From Malurus cyaneus samueli (taxonomy: Eukaryota > Chordata > Aves > Passeriformes > Maluridae): a stretch of DNA of 64,000 nucleotides. The notes beneath the pieces were generated by a model. It did not search any database. It worked only from the letters and a program-made list of their open reading frames with translations, and was not told where the DNA came from. Positions 14,201 to 26,639 of this stretch are shown here, piece after piece (the first letter of the stretch is position 1; every line of letters starts with the position of its first letter). The stretch covers positions 51,781,943-51,845,942 of the forward strand of contig CM019216.1 of NCBI GenBank assembly GCA_009741485.1, read 5' to 3'. The translations under genes were made by a program, and so were the position numbers.

Positions 14201-17200
14201 TTACAGTGCTAGAAACTGGGAGCACCTTTCTTCCCAGCTGCATCCAGTTCAACAAGTCCTGCCCCAAGCACATATCAGGGTTTTACGTGGGACCCCAGGG
14301 TGAGACACTGAGCACATGTTCCCCTGAGGGTCAAGTCCTCTTCTGTCACATAGGGCTGCCCCATAGCTCCTCCCGTGCACCACATGGTCTGGAGCCAGTT
14401 CCTCACCTGTTGCTGAGGGTATGTGGAATTGTACATGTGGGGCAGGGACTGACTGTCTTTGCTCAAGACACCAAAGTTCACTGGGTACATCTGAGCTGCT
14501 TAATGGTTGTTTCCATTTGTCTTGTCCCGAGATCCTATCTCAGACTGAGCAGATGATTTGCCTGTTATTATTTTATACTGCTCATAAAGGAGGCTTGGTA
14601 TGATCAGCTAAGAGCAGGGCTATGTCAGCACTAGGAAATATATCTGGATATCCTCTGGCAAGAGGAACACACCAGGACAACAAAGCATTTTGGTGCTCAG
14701 CCCCCAGCATCAGTACTGCATGCTCACAGGATTCACTTCAAACTCACACTGCTGCCTGCAACCAGGAGGTAGGCACAGTCTTGGCCAGCCAACTTTCATA
14801 AGTTTAAAATTACATCAAATAATTCTGACCAACAAACATAAATATAAATTTGGACCTTACTTAAACACCTGTCTTCTCATCTTCTCACCTGTTTTTAGGT
14901 TCAGGTTCAGCAGTTAAATGGCCTGTCCTTGGCTCAATCAGCTGAGGGGATCTAGAAGCCATACACTTTTTGGGGAACCTTCAAGATCATCAGTTTTCTT
15001 GATGGTGGAAGAAAAGCACCGGGGAACTGAACAGACTGTGTAAAAATAAGAATCTATTAAAAACTCTCCATTATAGTTTACAGTACCTGTTCCTGCAAAT
15101 TATCTGAGGGGAGGAGAAAATTTACATTTAAAATTATGTATGGAACACAGGTACTTAACATACAGGACAGAGTACTCTCTGAGTAAACCATGGAGTCAAG
15201 CACAAGTTGCATAAACCCTTGAAATGGCACCTTTAATTTCTTATCCATCCTTCTCCACTGAACAAAACAACATAACTGCACAGAAGCTGTGAAAAAATAG
15301 TTTGTTGGAAAGACAGGCAGTCAAGGTAATGATCTACAGCCTTTATCTGGCTAAACTCTACTTTCTAAGCCTGTGCTGCCAGCAACTTCCTTGGAAACTG
15401 CATTCATTTGTGTGTATGCCTGCATGGCTGTGTGCAACAGAGCCCTGGATATTGGATTACAGCTGCATATCCTTATCTGTCTGCCATGGCTCCTGCATCT
15501 TTAGAGTAGGAAGATGCATTCTTGTATCTCTTTCTAGTATAATTTGCTGGGCTGCTCAGTCATAGGAGAAGGGCTTTGCTTCCACTTGAATCATAATTTT
15601 TTAATTAGAAAAGAAATCTCTGAGCATGATTTCATCTGCTCTAGCAGGCAGATCAGCTATTTATACACACAGACATACGTTTCCCTTTATCTAATGAGTA
15701 TGCCATGTTGTGGTCTCTGGCTGCATGGCCCAGCCCAAGATTCTTTGAAGCCAAGGGAAAGACATTTGTTCATTTGGCAGCAGCAGGATCAGGCTAAGAC
15801 ATAAAAAATAGTGAAAAAAAGGCCTTTCCTGTAGAATTCCTGGTCTCGTCTGAAGGAAGTAGTACTAAATATTTCACAAGAAAGCCTGATCCTGCAATCT
15901 AATTTTAGACATGATGTAATAGGAGCATGTACTAAACAACAGGAGAGAAGGAGGGGAATTAAGGACAAGGATAGAAGTAATAAGAGAGTGTCTTTCTCCA
16001 GCCTTGTTATTTGTGCATATTGCTAGCTCTGTTTAATGGGAAGATGTAGTTATTAAATGATTTATTCAGTATTTATTTTGTCTTGTGTACTAATAAAACA
16101 TGGAGGCTATGCTTGCTGTTGTGAAACTTATTTTCTCCTTTAGGAAAAAGTTTCTTTACAGGTATAATGAATAATATATACACTATGCAAAGTGTTCTGG
16201 ACATCGGTTCTGACTTCCTGTGCCAGGTCCTGTGCAGCACCCACCGCCCAACAACATCTCCTTCATGCACAGATAGGAAGCAGTTGGCAGAGGAGGGCCA
16301 AGCTTCTAAGAGAGCTTTTTTCTCCTCTCACACACAGGGTTACAAAGCACAGCCTTCAGCTTAGTCCTGGAGGTGGCTACTGGGAGCAGCAGTTGCAGAG
16401 GAGCTCACAAAAGTCCTGCCCCTCACAGGCTGGCTGAGAAGAGGGCAGGGTGTGGAAACTGCAAAAGCACAGTGGCACCAGCACCCTTGGTGACCTGTAA
16501 GACCACTCTTCGTGTCTCTTTCAGGTCTCTGTTTCCACAGCTTGGGGTGAATAATGCCACTTTCCACTTGCAAAATAACCCAGTTCTTTCTTCGAACGAG
16601 CCTGTGTTCCCTGCCCACACCTGTGGCAAGTGTGTGTGCTGGATTAAGGGCTCAGCGTGGTTCTCATAATGTGGGAGATGCTGCTTTGCATGGAAATCCG
16701 TGAAACGACATTCTTTCTCCAAGTGGATTTTGCAGCTCTCTGCAAGCCAAATCAAACATTAATAACATTCAATCAACATTTCCATATGTAGATATTTTTA
16801 TCAAACCACAGTGTCTTTCATTGTTACTTTTCAGTATCGTTTCGGTCTCTTGCATGTAGTATATATTGACCAAAGTAAATAGCAGTGTAGCTTTATGAAA
16901 TGTTACTTCACATTTATGAGCATTTTCAAAAGTTTCTGATTTTGTTACTCTTGCCAGTACCAGTAAATGCGTTTGAAGTCCTTCACATGTTGCTTTGTTT
17001 ATAGTAGAAACACATTTTGCTGAGAAGCACATCTCCCTATTAAAAAAAAAAAAAAAGAAACAGAAGTTTTATTAAATAAAAGGCTTCAGAAGAGTCAGTT
17101 GCTCCAAAACATTTGTGTGCAAGAAGAAAAAGTTCATGTCCATTTTCGTTAATGATCTCATGAGTTTTGCTAGTTAAAACTGAAAGCAAAGAAACCAGGA

Positions 17201-18540
17201 CTGATGCTTAACTGGCAAGAAGCCAGCACAACGAAATTAATAACATATGTTGAAGAACCCATTTGTAACAATTTTTCCATTTAAAATAAAAAAAAAGTGG
17301 CAGCTTAAAACCACTGACAGGACTGTCCTTTCTTTTTTCATTTCTTTCTCTTCTTCCCTCCCCCCTTTCCCCTTCACTACATGGGACACTTTGGCCTATG
17401 TCCAACTGTGCAGTACCAAACTTGTCTCAGAGTTCAGATTAATGCTTTATGCAATTTTAAGTGATCCCCTTGCAGCTGCTGCTCAGGGAAATATTGTACT
17501 GGACATGTTTGCTCTGAGGAGCTGGTGGCAAAACCACAGATGCAGCAGCCATCCCCTGGCAAGGAGCAGATGTGGCGTGAGCTGCGTTCAGCCCATCCTC
17601 AGCACTTACCTTATTCCTGAGCAATGCATGGGGCACTGACCCAGCTCGCTGCCATCCACACACAGACCCAGCTGGAAAGCGCTTGGCTTCTGAGATTTTT
17701 GTCGTGGTTGTTCTCTGGTCACAGGCAAGAAAATCTTATTTATTGATACCTGCAGTTAAGGTCGAGAAGTGAGGATTTTGGCCTAAAGAAGGCTGCCTCT
17801 GTCATTGCCCTCTAGGATATGTCACCTCCGTGTGTTTTTATCCCTCTTCTCAGCTGTTGTGTGTTTTCACTGATGCTGGGTTTGGTTACTTTCCCCACTC
17901 CCTCTGGGGCAAAGCACTCCCTCTTGAGTGCATTTTCTGCCTCCCTGTTGCATTTTCTGTGTGAAACTCCAGGGGCACTGGGGCTTCCTGGCTGTGCTGG
18001 GATTGTCCCGCTAAGAGGCTGAAGTGCCTTCAACAGGATGCACCAGCAGGAAGTGTTCTGGTCATTAGAGCCAACAGGAGGAAAGCATCATGTTTTGAGA
18101 AATCACTGCTTGGCACAGGGGAGATACCTTGGGTTTTCAGATGGACCAGTGAGTCAGAGAGGTTCTTTAAGGACACCCTGGTAGTTTGTAACCGGGCACA
18201 GGGAATGACAGAATTCCCAGCTGTGGGAGTGCAATGAGCTGCCTGGAGGTAAGTAGGGTATGGGAAGTGAATGAGATCACAAGGTAAGCAAATTAATGAA
18301 GCTGTAGATGTCCAACAGGTTAGAGTTACTGAATGACACTGAAGAATTTTTGGGAAGTGAAGCAGCAATGTACAAGGTAGGGAGACACCAAGCAGGCAAA
18401 ATAAGGTAAAAGAGAGTTAAAATTGCCAGCTACTACAAATAAAATTAAAGTTTTCAAGAAAGTTAGTGTTCATACTGAGCAGGGAAAACTTAAAAAGAAA
18501 TTAAACAAGTTAAAGCCTTTGTAATAGTGAACTGAATTCC
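8286..18540. other. Unique non-coding DNA, 10 kb
   Basis: AT-rich, CpG-poor sequence without an exon, RNA gene or interspersed repeat that I can name. It holds a T14 run at about 10787-10800, an A14 run at about 17042-17055 and one ambiguous base at 12211. Patches near 11280-11480, 14160-14560, 16200-16650 and 17460-18050 are GC-richer and therefore rich in overlapping short frames on both strands; none has an acceptor-frame-donor arrangement or a protein motif that I can defend. Confidence 0.45.
12211..12211. other. Ambiguous base (N)
   Basis: Single undetermined base directly before a short A run, the usual place for a consensus or homopolymer ambiguity in a draft assembly. Confidence 0.95.
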
Positions 18541-18610
18541 TCTTTGTGTAATTTCACTGACTTCAATGGCTTATGCAGGGTGGTACTATTCTGAATTTGG
18601 CCCAAAAATC
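18541..18610. repeat. Ancient amniote repeat remnant (candidate)
   Basis: A CACTGACTTCAATGG core is followed 35 bases later by TGAATTTGGCCCA. This pairing of a 'GACTTCAATGG' core with a 'GAATTTGGCCC' end is a pattern I know from old interspersed repeats in turtle, crocodile and bird genomes. Only these two blocks are clear, so the assignment is tentative. Confidence 0.35.
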
Positions 18611-19681
18611 AAAATAAATTTAAATGCAGCTATCATGCTGTGCCCTGACATGGAAAGAAATTGCAAGGACTGTGAATAGGAAAATCTTCAGTCATCAGTT
18701 CATTGTATGACTTCAGTAGAAAAGGAAAACAGGTGTAGCAGAGTGGGGAGAGAAGACTGAATGTATGAATGAGGAGAGAAACCCAAATTAGTTCCAGCAT
18801 TGGGAGACTGTATGAGGTGCTAGATCCATTTCCTCCACAAAACTGGACACTTTGGGTCTCCTCACAGAAAGTATACCATTGCTCTGGAGATGGAACAGTG
18901 CTTGGGAAACATTGGAGACTAAAGCTGTTTTCCACTGGAGAATTAAAAACAAGATAACATTGTGCAGTATTTCTGTAAGTGGTGGACTGCAAGGGCTTGG
19001 TTAACACCTACAAATATAATTTCTGATGGGCAGAGAGGGTGTTTAAAATACATTTAGCACCAGGAAGAATGGAAACCCTTTAAAATGTTTGGATGGTGAG
19101 ATGGTATCTAAATCACAGGATAATCACAGCAATGGCTAATGTGGCCATGAAATATTGTTTAATATTCACCTTAATATTCTCTTTAATATTTATCCTGGTC
19201 CAGTTAGCTACAGGAACACCCTTGCGCTGAGTCCTGAGCGCAGAATTGCAGAAAGTGTCTGTATAGGCTGTGCCCTACATTTCATTAAAAATTGGCTGAA
19301 AAATAGGTGCAAGAATGACAACACAGGGAAAAAAGTGGTTATAAAAATATTTTTATTAGTGGCTAAATGGAGGATATTTAGATATTAAAATAATTTTTAA
19401 AAATGCAAAAATTTCACAGATCACTGTAAAACATCTTCACTTGGGCAAGTCCATTATTTGGTTTCAGTTTAAATTCATTCATTCCAAACAAGAAAGAATT
19501 GGGGGTTGAAGAAAATTCAGTGCTTTATAATTTTTTAACAAATCCCTATTTTTTAGCCAAAAATATTAATGGAATTAAATATCAATTTGCAAATAAACTC
19601 AGCCCTTAAAATCTATATTTTTTTGACACTTAGAATCCTTTTCTCTCAAATTTGTCTAAGTTTTTTTATGATAAACACAAC

Positions 19682-19740
19682 TGAAATCCTGGCCTTATGT
19701 GAGTCAATAACCAAAACCCCACTGACTTCATCATAGTCAA
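19682..19740. repeat. Ancient amniote repeat remnant (candidate)
   Basis: The blocks TGAAATCCTGGCC, GAGTCAATAACCAAAACCCC and ACTGACTTCATC occur in the order of an old amniote repeat (CCTGGCC / AAGTCAATGG / CAAAACTCCCATTGACTTCA pattern, recalled). It is short and decayed; the family name is not known to me with certainty. Confidence 0.4.
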
Positions 19741-20788
19741 AATGTTGTGTATGTGGTGAATTATTCATGAGAGCTCAGTTCAGTCATTGTCTGTTCTTGT
19801 GTCCTTCAAGCTGGTCACAGTGCAGGCACCACACTTGATTCCTAGCAATTAAAGTTAAATTAATTCAACTTTTAAAAAGAACTCTGTAGAACAGACTTTT
19901 CATTTTCAGGGTAGCTAACTGGATGAAAATGAAACTGAGACTCCATTATTTTACATTTTGCTTTGGCGATTTTTAGTCCCTCTTTTTCCCCTTTACTTGA
20001 AAAATGCACAACCTTAACTTATATTCACAGATTTGCAAATCTCTCCTTTTCTATAACCATTAAAACAGTTTTTCTTAGACTTCTGCACATTACATAAAAC
20101 TGTTTTTATAACAGTAATTTATTAGGTTAAGTTGGAGAGCTTTTACTGCTCTTTATATAAAAAGACTGGGCTGATTTTGGATCTCTTTAATGTGGCCCTT
20201 TAGATGTAGTAGCTCTGACATTCGAACTTACTTGGAACGTATGCCCAGTAGCTTGGTAATGTGCAAAATATGCCAAAGAAGCACCATTCCCTTCAGGATA
20301 AAAGGGCATTGTGTTCTTATTCACTGTTAAATTATGTATAGCCTGTGAATGTCCATGCAGAAAGGTTCTGATGCCCCAATAATTTTTGTGCTCTTCTGTG
20401 CCAAGATGGATCTGCAGGCCACAGTAAAAAGGCTGGATCAAATGGAGAAATGATCTGCTGAGAAGAAAGGTGGAATTATGCATGCCAAAAAGGCTAAGAT
20501 GCAAAAATGTAATCAGCTGTTAGAGACCTAGGGACAGGAGAAAAGTTCAAGTAAATGTGTTTTGCCACTCTCCCACAGGAATGCCCTATGCAAGATCAAG
20601 TCCTTTCCACCTCACCTACAGGATGTAACACAAGAGACACTTCTATATGTGTCACCATGTCATTAATCACACGAAGCCTCTAAAACAGTACAACTGATGA
20701 GGTTAGGAGAGGAATTAAGTTTAAGGAGTCATTGGTGAGCACTGACTGTGTAATGATCCAGTCTTCATTTCTTTGCATGTGTAACTTT

Positions 20789-20858
20789 AAGGACAGAATC
20801 CTCTCTTTGACTCAATTTAGCCTAGCTCCATCATGACTTTGTAATTCCAGAGTGAGGA
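20789..20858. repeat. Ancient amniote repeat remnant (weak)
   Basis: GGACAGAATCCTCTC, TAGCTCCAT and TGACTTTGTAATTCCAG resemble, in order, the GGACAGATTCTGATCTC / TAACTCCATTGACTT / GGAGTT blocks of the same kind of ancient repeat. It lies immediately upstream of a T24 run. The resemblance is weaker than for 19682-19740. Confidence 0.25.
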
Positions 20859-20867
20859 GACATTTCC

Positions 20868-20891
20868 TTTTTTTTTTTTTTTTTTTTTTTT
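20868..20891 (+). repeat. Poly-T run (24 bases)
   Basis: Uninterrupted T24 followed by TATTATTATGG. No mRNA-like sequence is recognisable on either side, so I do not call a processed pseudogene tail. Confidence 0.9.
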
Positions 20892-21576
20892 ATTATTATG
20901 GTTAATTGAAGGATAGTATCCAATACAATATGGAATATTCTCCATGGTCAAGTCTGAAATAAAATATTGAGGTGAAAAAACATAATTATATGCAATTAAT
21001 CAAGACAACAAAAGTCTTATTTTGTGTCAACCTTACTTTATGTTTCTAGGCAGGTGTTTTGGAATTTAAGGCATTCTTTCCTTTCTTCATATACCTCCTT
21101 CCAGAACGGGAAAGCAGCATCCCTGTGCTAAAATCCAGCACAAGACTATCACAGGAATTAAAGGTCATCCTAAGGCTGAATGAAAATCCTTATATAATTA
21201 GAGCTGACCGCATTGCCTTTAACAGTGAAGTTGGCATAAAACTTTTCTGTTTTAGGAATTTTTACAGTATTCCAGTGTCTAACTTTCCTTTTCTTCTTTC
21301 AGTTTTTTGTGGGACTTTACTTTAAAGTTGATTCATAAGGTCATATTTGTTCAAAATCTTAATTTTTACTGAACTATACTTGATTCTAGTCCTACCCTGC
21401 TCTTATATTTTTGGAGATCTTTTTAACCTATATATCAAAGACACAATGTATCATGGAAAATCATTTCAGAGCTAAAGTTGTGCAGGGAGCTGGAAAATGC
21501 AAGCGTGCAGCCGTATTTTCAGCTTTTGGTATTGTGCGTTGAATGATTTAATGAGATTTTGTGGGTTACTTTAACT

Positions 21577-21640
21577 GGGCCTGAATTCTGCCTTGCACTT
21601 CTTTGTGGCCTGGGCTGTAAATATGGAACCAAGCTCTCCA
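21577..21640. repeat. Ancient amniote repeat remnant (weak)
   Basis: GGGCCTGAATTCTGCC followed by a TGTAAAT block resembles the 'GGGCCTGATTCTGCC ... TGTAAAT' start of the old repeat type seen at 18541 and 20789. Low confidence because only one block is well kept. Confidence 0.25.
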
Positions 21641-23058
21641 GAAGCAAAAATCGGCACTCCACAGCATGCATGATCTAATATTAGACTTAAGTAATTTTAA
21701 CTTTCACTGAACTCTGTTTACTAGCCTTTTTAGGGAAAAACTGCTATAAATATACAATTTACAAGGTGTAAATCAAAGTTGCAAACACTCACGTTAGCCA
21801 TTCAGCCTAACATGGAATCAACCACTTCAAACTGTAGCTCAGGTGAGTATCTGAATTACTGGGAATGCCCCTACGGTTCAGCCTTATGGATGAAGTTGTC
21901 TGACAGGTATTATAAAGCAAAGTGAAGGATTGAGTTAAAATGTAAGTGTATACATTCTCTCTGGCTTTTGAAATTGCTGAAAATTTGAAAAGTGATAATG
22001 AACTTTATAAGCACTTCCCATAGTATTTCACAGTCTGTATTTCATTTTTGTGTTACAGTAAGTCTTTCAATTCCAAAAACTTGATTGCTTTTAATTGGTG
22101 ATTTATTTGCTTTTAATATGACATTCATGACTTGGCTAATACGCCTCAACACATCTTTCTAAAAAAGGAGCTGCCCTTTAAAGAAACACAGGAAAATTTA
22201 TCTTAGAAGTTGTTAGTTTCGTTGTGTTTTAAAAATGTAGACACAGAGTTTAGGTTTTTTTACTAGACTGGAATGAACACAGCACATACTGAAAAAGATT
22301 TAAGTTCAGGTCTGATTTAGGTTTTGTTGTTTTTTGGGGTTTTTTTGTTTGTTTGTTTGTTTGTTTTTTTTAGGTGAGGAAGTCCTTATATAAAATATCT
22401 TTTTGCATCTTCTGACTTCCTTATGAAGGAGTTCCTTGAAGAACTGAAGCGTATGAATAAAAATATTTTAACACTACCCCTTTAGTACTTGAAATGCTAA
22501 CTACTATTTCTCATGGAAAAGACCCTTCCATATGCCACCAATTTGATTTGATTCAGTCTCTTGCAGTTTAGACCAATAAAAGCTGTACCTTTTTTAATTC
22601 TTTGTTCAGGTGGGTAGGCCGAGGCAATCATGTCTCCCAAAGGAGTGTCTTGCCTCCCACTGTCACAGAAATGGCCTGTCCCTACAGCCCTTGAATGTAC
22701 CGGGCATGACTTTTGATGTTTCAGAAAATATTCAGACTTGTTCTTGAATCCTAGAGCAACAAAACAGGCCAGGAAGAGGGAATTCCTTTTGACAGTCTGT
22801 TGTACAATACACAAGGATTTACATGGAAAAAAAAACAAATGTCAGAGCTTTTTTCATGTGCACCTTTGATGACATCCAAGGACTTGTGGCACAGTTTCAA
22901 CAAAGCACTTTGGCACATGGTCAGTTAGAAGAGGGCAATTCCCCTGTGCTCAGCCAAGCCCTTGAACACAAGCTTAATTTCAACCATGGTAAAAAGCTTC
23001 ACTGAAGTCAAATGAAAGCAAAATTATTTAGAGTGAGACTTAAAGTCCATGTTTTGTA
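21641..23058. other. Unique non-coding DNA with a GTTT microsatellite
   Basis: Contains a T/G-rich tract at 22321-22372 with about five GTTT units. No gene is visible. Open frames at 22497-22838 (-) and 22823-23005 (+) are unrecognised and short. Confidence 0.45.
22345..22372 (+). repeat. (GTTT)n microsatellite
   Basis: About five GTTT units embedded in a T-rich tract that also contains GGGG; the tract runs from about 22321 to 22372. Confidence 0.8.
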
Positions 23059-23998
23059 GATTGTTAGCACTAAGGTCAGGAAGAATCCTAACAGTCATGT
23101 AGCCTGGCCTCCTTTGTAATACAGGACCAAAGAGTTTTGCCAAGTGTTCCCAATATGAAATCCATTGTTGCTGCCTGAACTGTAACTGTGCATTCAGAAA
23201 GACAAACAACTTTGATTTAGGAACTTCACAGGAGAGAGAATACATTGTATTCCAAGATAAGAATTTTTCATTTAGCAATTAAGATCCTTCATTAAAAATA
23301 GCTTTGTCCTTGAATGCTGAGCTAAATTTGTTGAGATCCAGCTTCCATCCATAATGACCTTCCCTGTTTAGCTAAAAGGTCAGATTGTCCCATTTTCTTT
23401 CTACAGAAATACCATCAGACCATCATTATTGACATTTTCATCTGCAGTGATTAAATTAAGATGCTTTTTTCTCTTGCTTTCATGACTGAAGTTTTGTTGG
23501 TAGCTCTCTTCTGAACATTTTTCAAATAGCCAACATCGTATTTAAATGTTTCTACTCAAAAATGGAGAGAGATATCCCAATAATAATCATAGTAGTTGTC
23601 AGCAATCCAAAGTAGTAAAGCTCCTTTGTTTCTATCTGATAGTCTCCTCCCACAGAATAATCCAGGACAGCATTTGCTGGTTCAGCCTCTCTGTTGCCCT
23701 GGGACATCTTGTTTATCTGTTTGTACAGCAAAACCACTAAATCCTTTGCTGAGTCACTTTGTGACTAAGGACCATCAACCATTCTGTAAAAACAATCTTT
23801 ATTTTTCATTCTTAATGAGGGGTCCATTAATGAAGGCCAGTATTTCATGTGGCATTTAAGAGTGATACAGGTGAGGCCAGTTTATAGATTAGCTCATATT
23901 TCTGTGCAATACAGGTATATCTTCCTCATTACTCATATTTTCCAATTTTATTGTCATTTGCAATGATTTTGTATCTTCCTCTGCATATTTTTAAAGAA
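23059..23998 (-). mobile_element. Ancient, decayed CR1-type LINE fragment (3' UTR plus end of the reverse-transcriptase region)
   Basis: Read on the plus strand, a series of blocks appears in the order expected for the reverse complement of a CR1-family LINE 3' portion: AAGGTCAGGAAG and GGCCTCCT..AATACAGG near 23070-23125; an AGAAAGACAAACAAC..TTGATTTA block at 23197-23219; CATTAAAAATAG and a TAAATTTGTTGAGATCCAGC block at 23291-23343; TGGTAGCTCTCTTCTGAACA at 23499-23518; CCAGGACAGCATTTGC at 23661-23676; AACCACTAAATCCTTTGCTGAGTCACTT at 23731-23760 in outline; and GTCATTTGCAA..GATTTTGTATCTTCC near 23953-23980. The pattern resembles the CR1 lineages frequent in turtles and crocodilians more than young avian CR1. 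No open frame survives. Block identity is recalled knowledge, so exact family is unknown; the ends are approximate. Confidence 0.6.
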
Positions 23999-25559
23999 CT
24001 CAATCCTATTGAGCAACAAATTCATGCTACAAATGTTCTATTCTAATCATTATTTATTAAGTTTATTTGCTTTTTTGAGATGTATTGCCTACCAGAGAGG
24101 AGGAAGAGAGAATAACATTTGCTGTGCTGTTTCCATAGGAATAAAATTGACTAGTCACCAGATTGAAAGAATGAACCAAAAATTGCACAATGAAAAGCAA
24201 ACCAGACCATAAAAAAAATCTTTCTTATGAATTAATACTGCTGGTGGCAATTTTTTCTTCCTGAAGATAGATATTGTGCTTTAATGTGTTCTGCTTTAAC
24301 AGTAACTATTTCCTCTGGTTTTCATCACATGGTTTTCCATAAAAAAGCGAATTGGGTGATTGTGGGTGAGTTTTCCAGATTTGGGGACTTCAGTTATTAT
24401 CATAGAGAAGGATTCTTAAAAATATATGGAGATTAGAGACTCAATTGATTTCACTGGAGATTGCTGATTGAAAAGAGACAATGTGACAATGTAGCAGTGA
24501 GGCATTAATTTTATCTTAAGGTGCTGCTATGCCCCAAGTGGTTAGTTTTTAATTGCTTTTCTTAAGTGTGATTATTTCCCAGCTGGCTGCTTTCCTCTTT
24601 CATTTTCTTTCTAAATTAGAACAATTGGCAAAAGAAAAGAAATGGACTTTTACATCGTATGTGAAAAACAGGCTCGAGCCTGACTGACTCAAGACCTCAA
24701 TCTCTCTTTAACTGGTGAATCTCATCACCATCAATATATGAACAGCAAAAAGCTCATTACTGGTTGAGATATTAAAGTAGAACACCTTCTAAATACAATC
24801 CTGACACTTGAGAGAAATGAGTTTTATAGCCCTTTAAGCCACTTCCCTCCTTGCATAATTTGCTTTCCCTCTTTGTGACTAAGTTTTCAATTAAAAAAAC
24901 CTAAGAATAACAATCTTACCTTCTTATATGAAGTGCTTTGTGCTCTGTCATGGAAAAGTGCTTTGTCAAGCAGAGTTATTATGAGACCCCCTGCAGCTTC
25001 AGTCTTTTTAGAAGGTAATTTTAGTTTGGCTAGGACTCCTGTGCGAAGACAGGCCATCCCATCCTCTATTGGGCAAGTCCTGGATGCTTCTGACCCTGTA
25101 CCTCAGCCACACTGAGGAAAACTGGCCTAGGGGACTGGCAGACAAGTTTTTTATTCAAATGATTAATTAAAACACACAAGCAGTCACTTATTTCCATTTC
25201 CAGGAGGTCCAGAACTGAGTGCAAGGAACCATGACACGCTTGGCTTAGTTTTTGCACAAAATCCCCTCTATCCCTGAGTAGCTGTGTTTTCAAACAGCAA
25301 TTTTCATTCAGTGTGGGGGAAGGAAGGGGTGTGAAGCACATGAACACCGGAGGCTCACACAATGTTCAGAGAACTTTTACCACTGTAGGAGTGTGGGGTG
25401 GAAAGCAATAAAAATTGAAATTCTCAACTCTTACACGAACTGTAACTCACCAAGTAATACCTTCATTATAACCACATAACCCCAAACTCCCTCCCTGCTT
25501 CCTGCTGCTCCTACGGCCTCCAGGGCTTCAGTTGCCTTCGGGTTTTCTCTTTTCTTTCC
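23999..25559. other. Unique non-coding DNA
   Basis: AT-rich with no recognisable gene or repeat; GC rises from about 24950 on. Short frames such as 25066-25362 (-) show no domain that I know. Confidence 0.45.
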
Positions 25560-25605
25560 TTTTTTTTTTCTTTTTTTTTTATTTTTTTTTTTTTTTTTTT
25601 TTTTT
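25551..25605 (+). repeat. Poly-T / pyrimidine tract
   Basis: T-rich tract with single C and A interruptions, ending in an unbroken T24 (25582-25605). Minus-strand frames through it read as Lys-rich artefacts. Confidence 0.9.
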
Positions 25606-26573
25606 AGAAACATATATCTTAATGTGTTTTCTTTCTTTTTTAATAAAAATATCAAAGGCATACTTATCAATGACTGAGGAGGGAGAGCTGCGGTGCGAGC
25701 TATTTTTTAACTGGAACACGCACCATGCTGTGACACACTCATCCAGGAACAGAAGATTGATGGCTAGACATGTGGAGAGAACTGCCACTGATTGAAATCA
25801 GACAACTGCAAGCTGTGAGGGAGATCCAGGGGAAACCATTTTAACCACAGCAGTCCAGTCTTAGCACACTTGGACAGGGGCTTTCCTCTGTCTGAAGTCT
25901 GCACTGCAGGACACAAAGAAACGAGGCAGTACACTGAGGCCAAAGGCAAAATATAAAACTCTGACAATGTGGAAGATATATGTGTACATCTCTATCTATC
26001 TCACCTCAGCAAATTATTTCCTTCACTAACAGATAATAGATCAGAAATTTCATTTCTCAAGTACCAGTCATCTTCTTACATCCCTCAGATTCTTTCTCAA
26101 AGACCAGAAGAAAGGAAAAAAAAAAAAGCAAGCAAGTTTCAAATGGGAAAAAGAAAAGAATGGGAATAGTACTAGAAACTTGATTTTCAGAAGTACTGAG
26201 CACCTGGAGTGTCAATTACAGTTCCTGTGAGCTGGAGCTGTTCACCATGTCTAAAGACATCAGATTGCTGCTGTATAAAAATTTACTTAATTCCATTTTA
26301 GAAACATACCTCTTACTAACTGCAAAACAGGGAGAAGTGAAAAGTGTGATGTGGAAGGGCATATTCCCCTTTACCCATGTCCAGGGTTGCCAGGGTGGGT
26401 GTTGGTAGCAATTGCACAGCCGTGCACTTGCACTGAGACATTTTTATTTCATTACGGGTGTCAGTTTACAGCCATTAGCTTAGCAGATTGGCCTGGACCA
26501 AAATGCCTCCTTTTTGTGTGCATGCATGTGTCTTATCACTAGATCTTGCTTCCATTATTCAAGTCCTTAAAAT
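25606..26573. other. Unique non-coding DNA
   Basis: No gene or named repeat seen. A short A-run sits near 26118-26128. Confidence 0.45.
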
Positions 26574-26620
26574 AAAAAAAAAAAAAAAAAAAAAAAGGAA
26601 GGAAAGGAAGAAAGAAAAGA
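26574..26620 (+). repeat. Poly-A run with purine-rich tail
   Basis: A23 (26574-26596) followed by a G/A-only tail of GGAA- and GAAA-type units to about 26620. It borders the CpG-dense island that begins about 20 bases downstream. An AATAAA string overlaps its start but no transcript-like sequence is recognisable upstream. Confidence 0.9.
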
Positions 26621-26639
26621 TGAGAAAATAACTGCTTTA

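Noticed and set aside
16361..16755. GC-richer patch with several 85-110 codon frames on both strands
   Set aside because: Frames overlap antisense, no domain recognised, and acceptor-like strings are not matched by donors.
25430..25795. Lys-rich and Phe-rich open frames
   Set aside because: Artefacts of the poly-T tract at 25551-25605.
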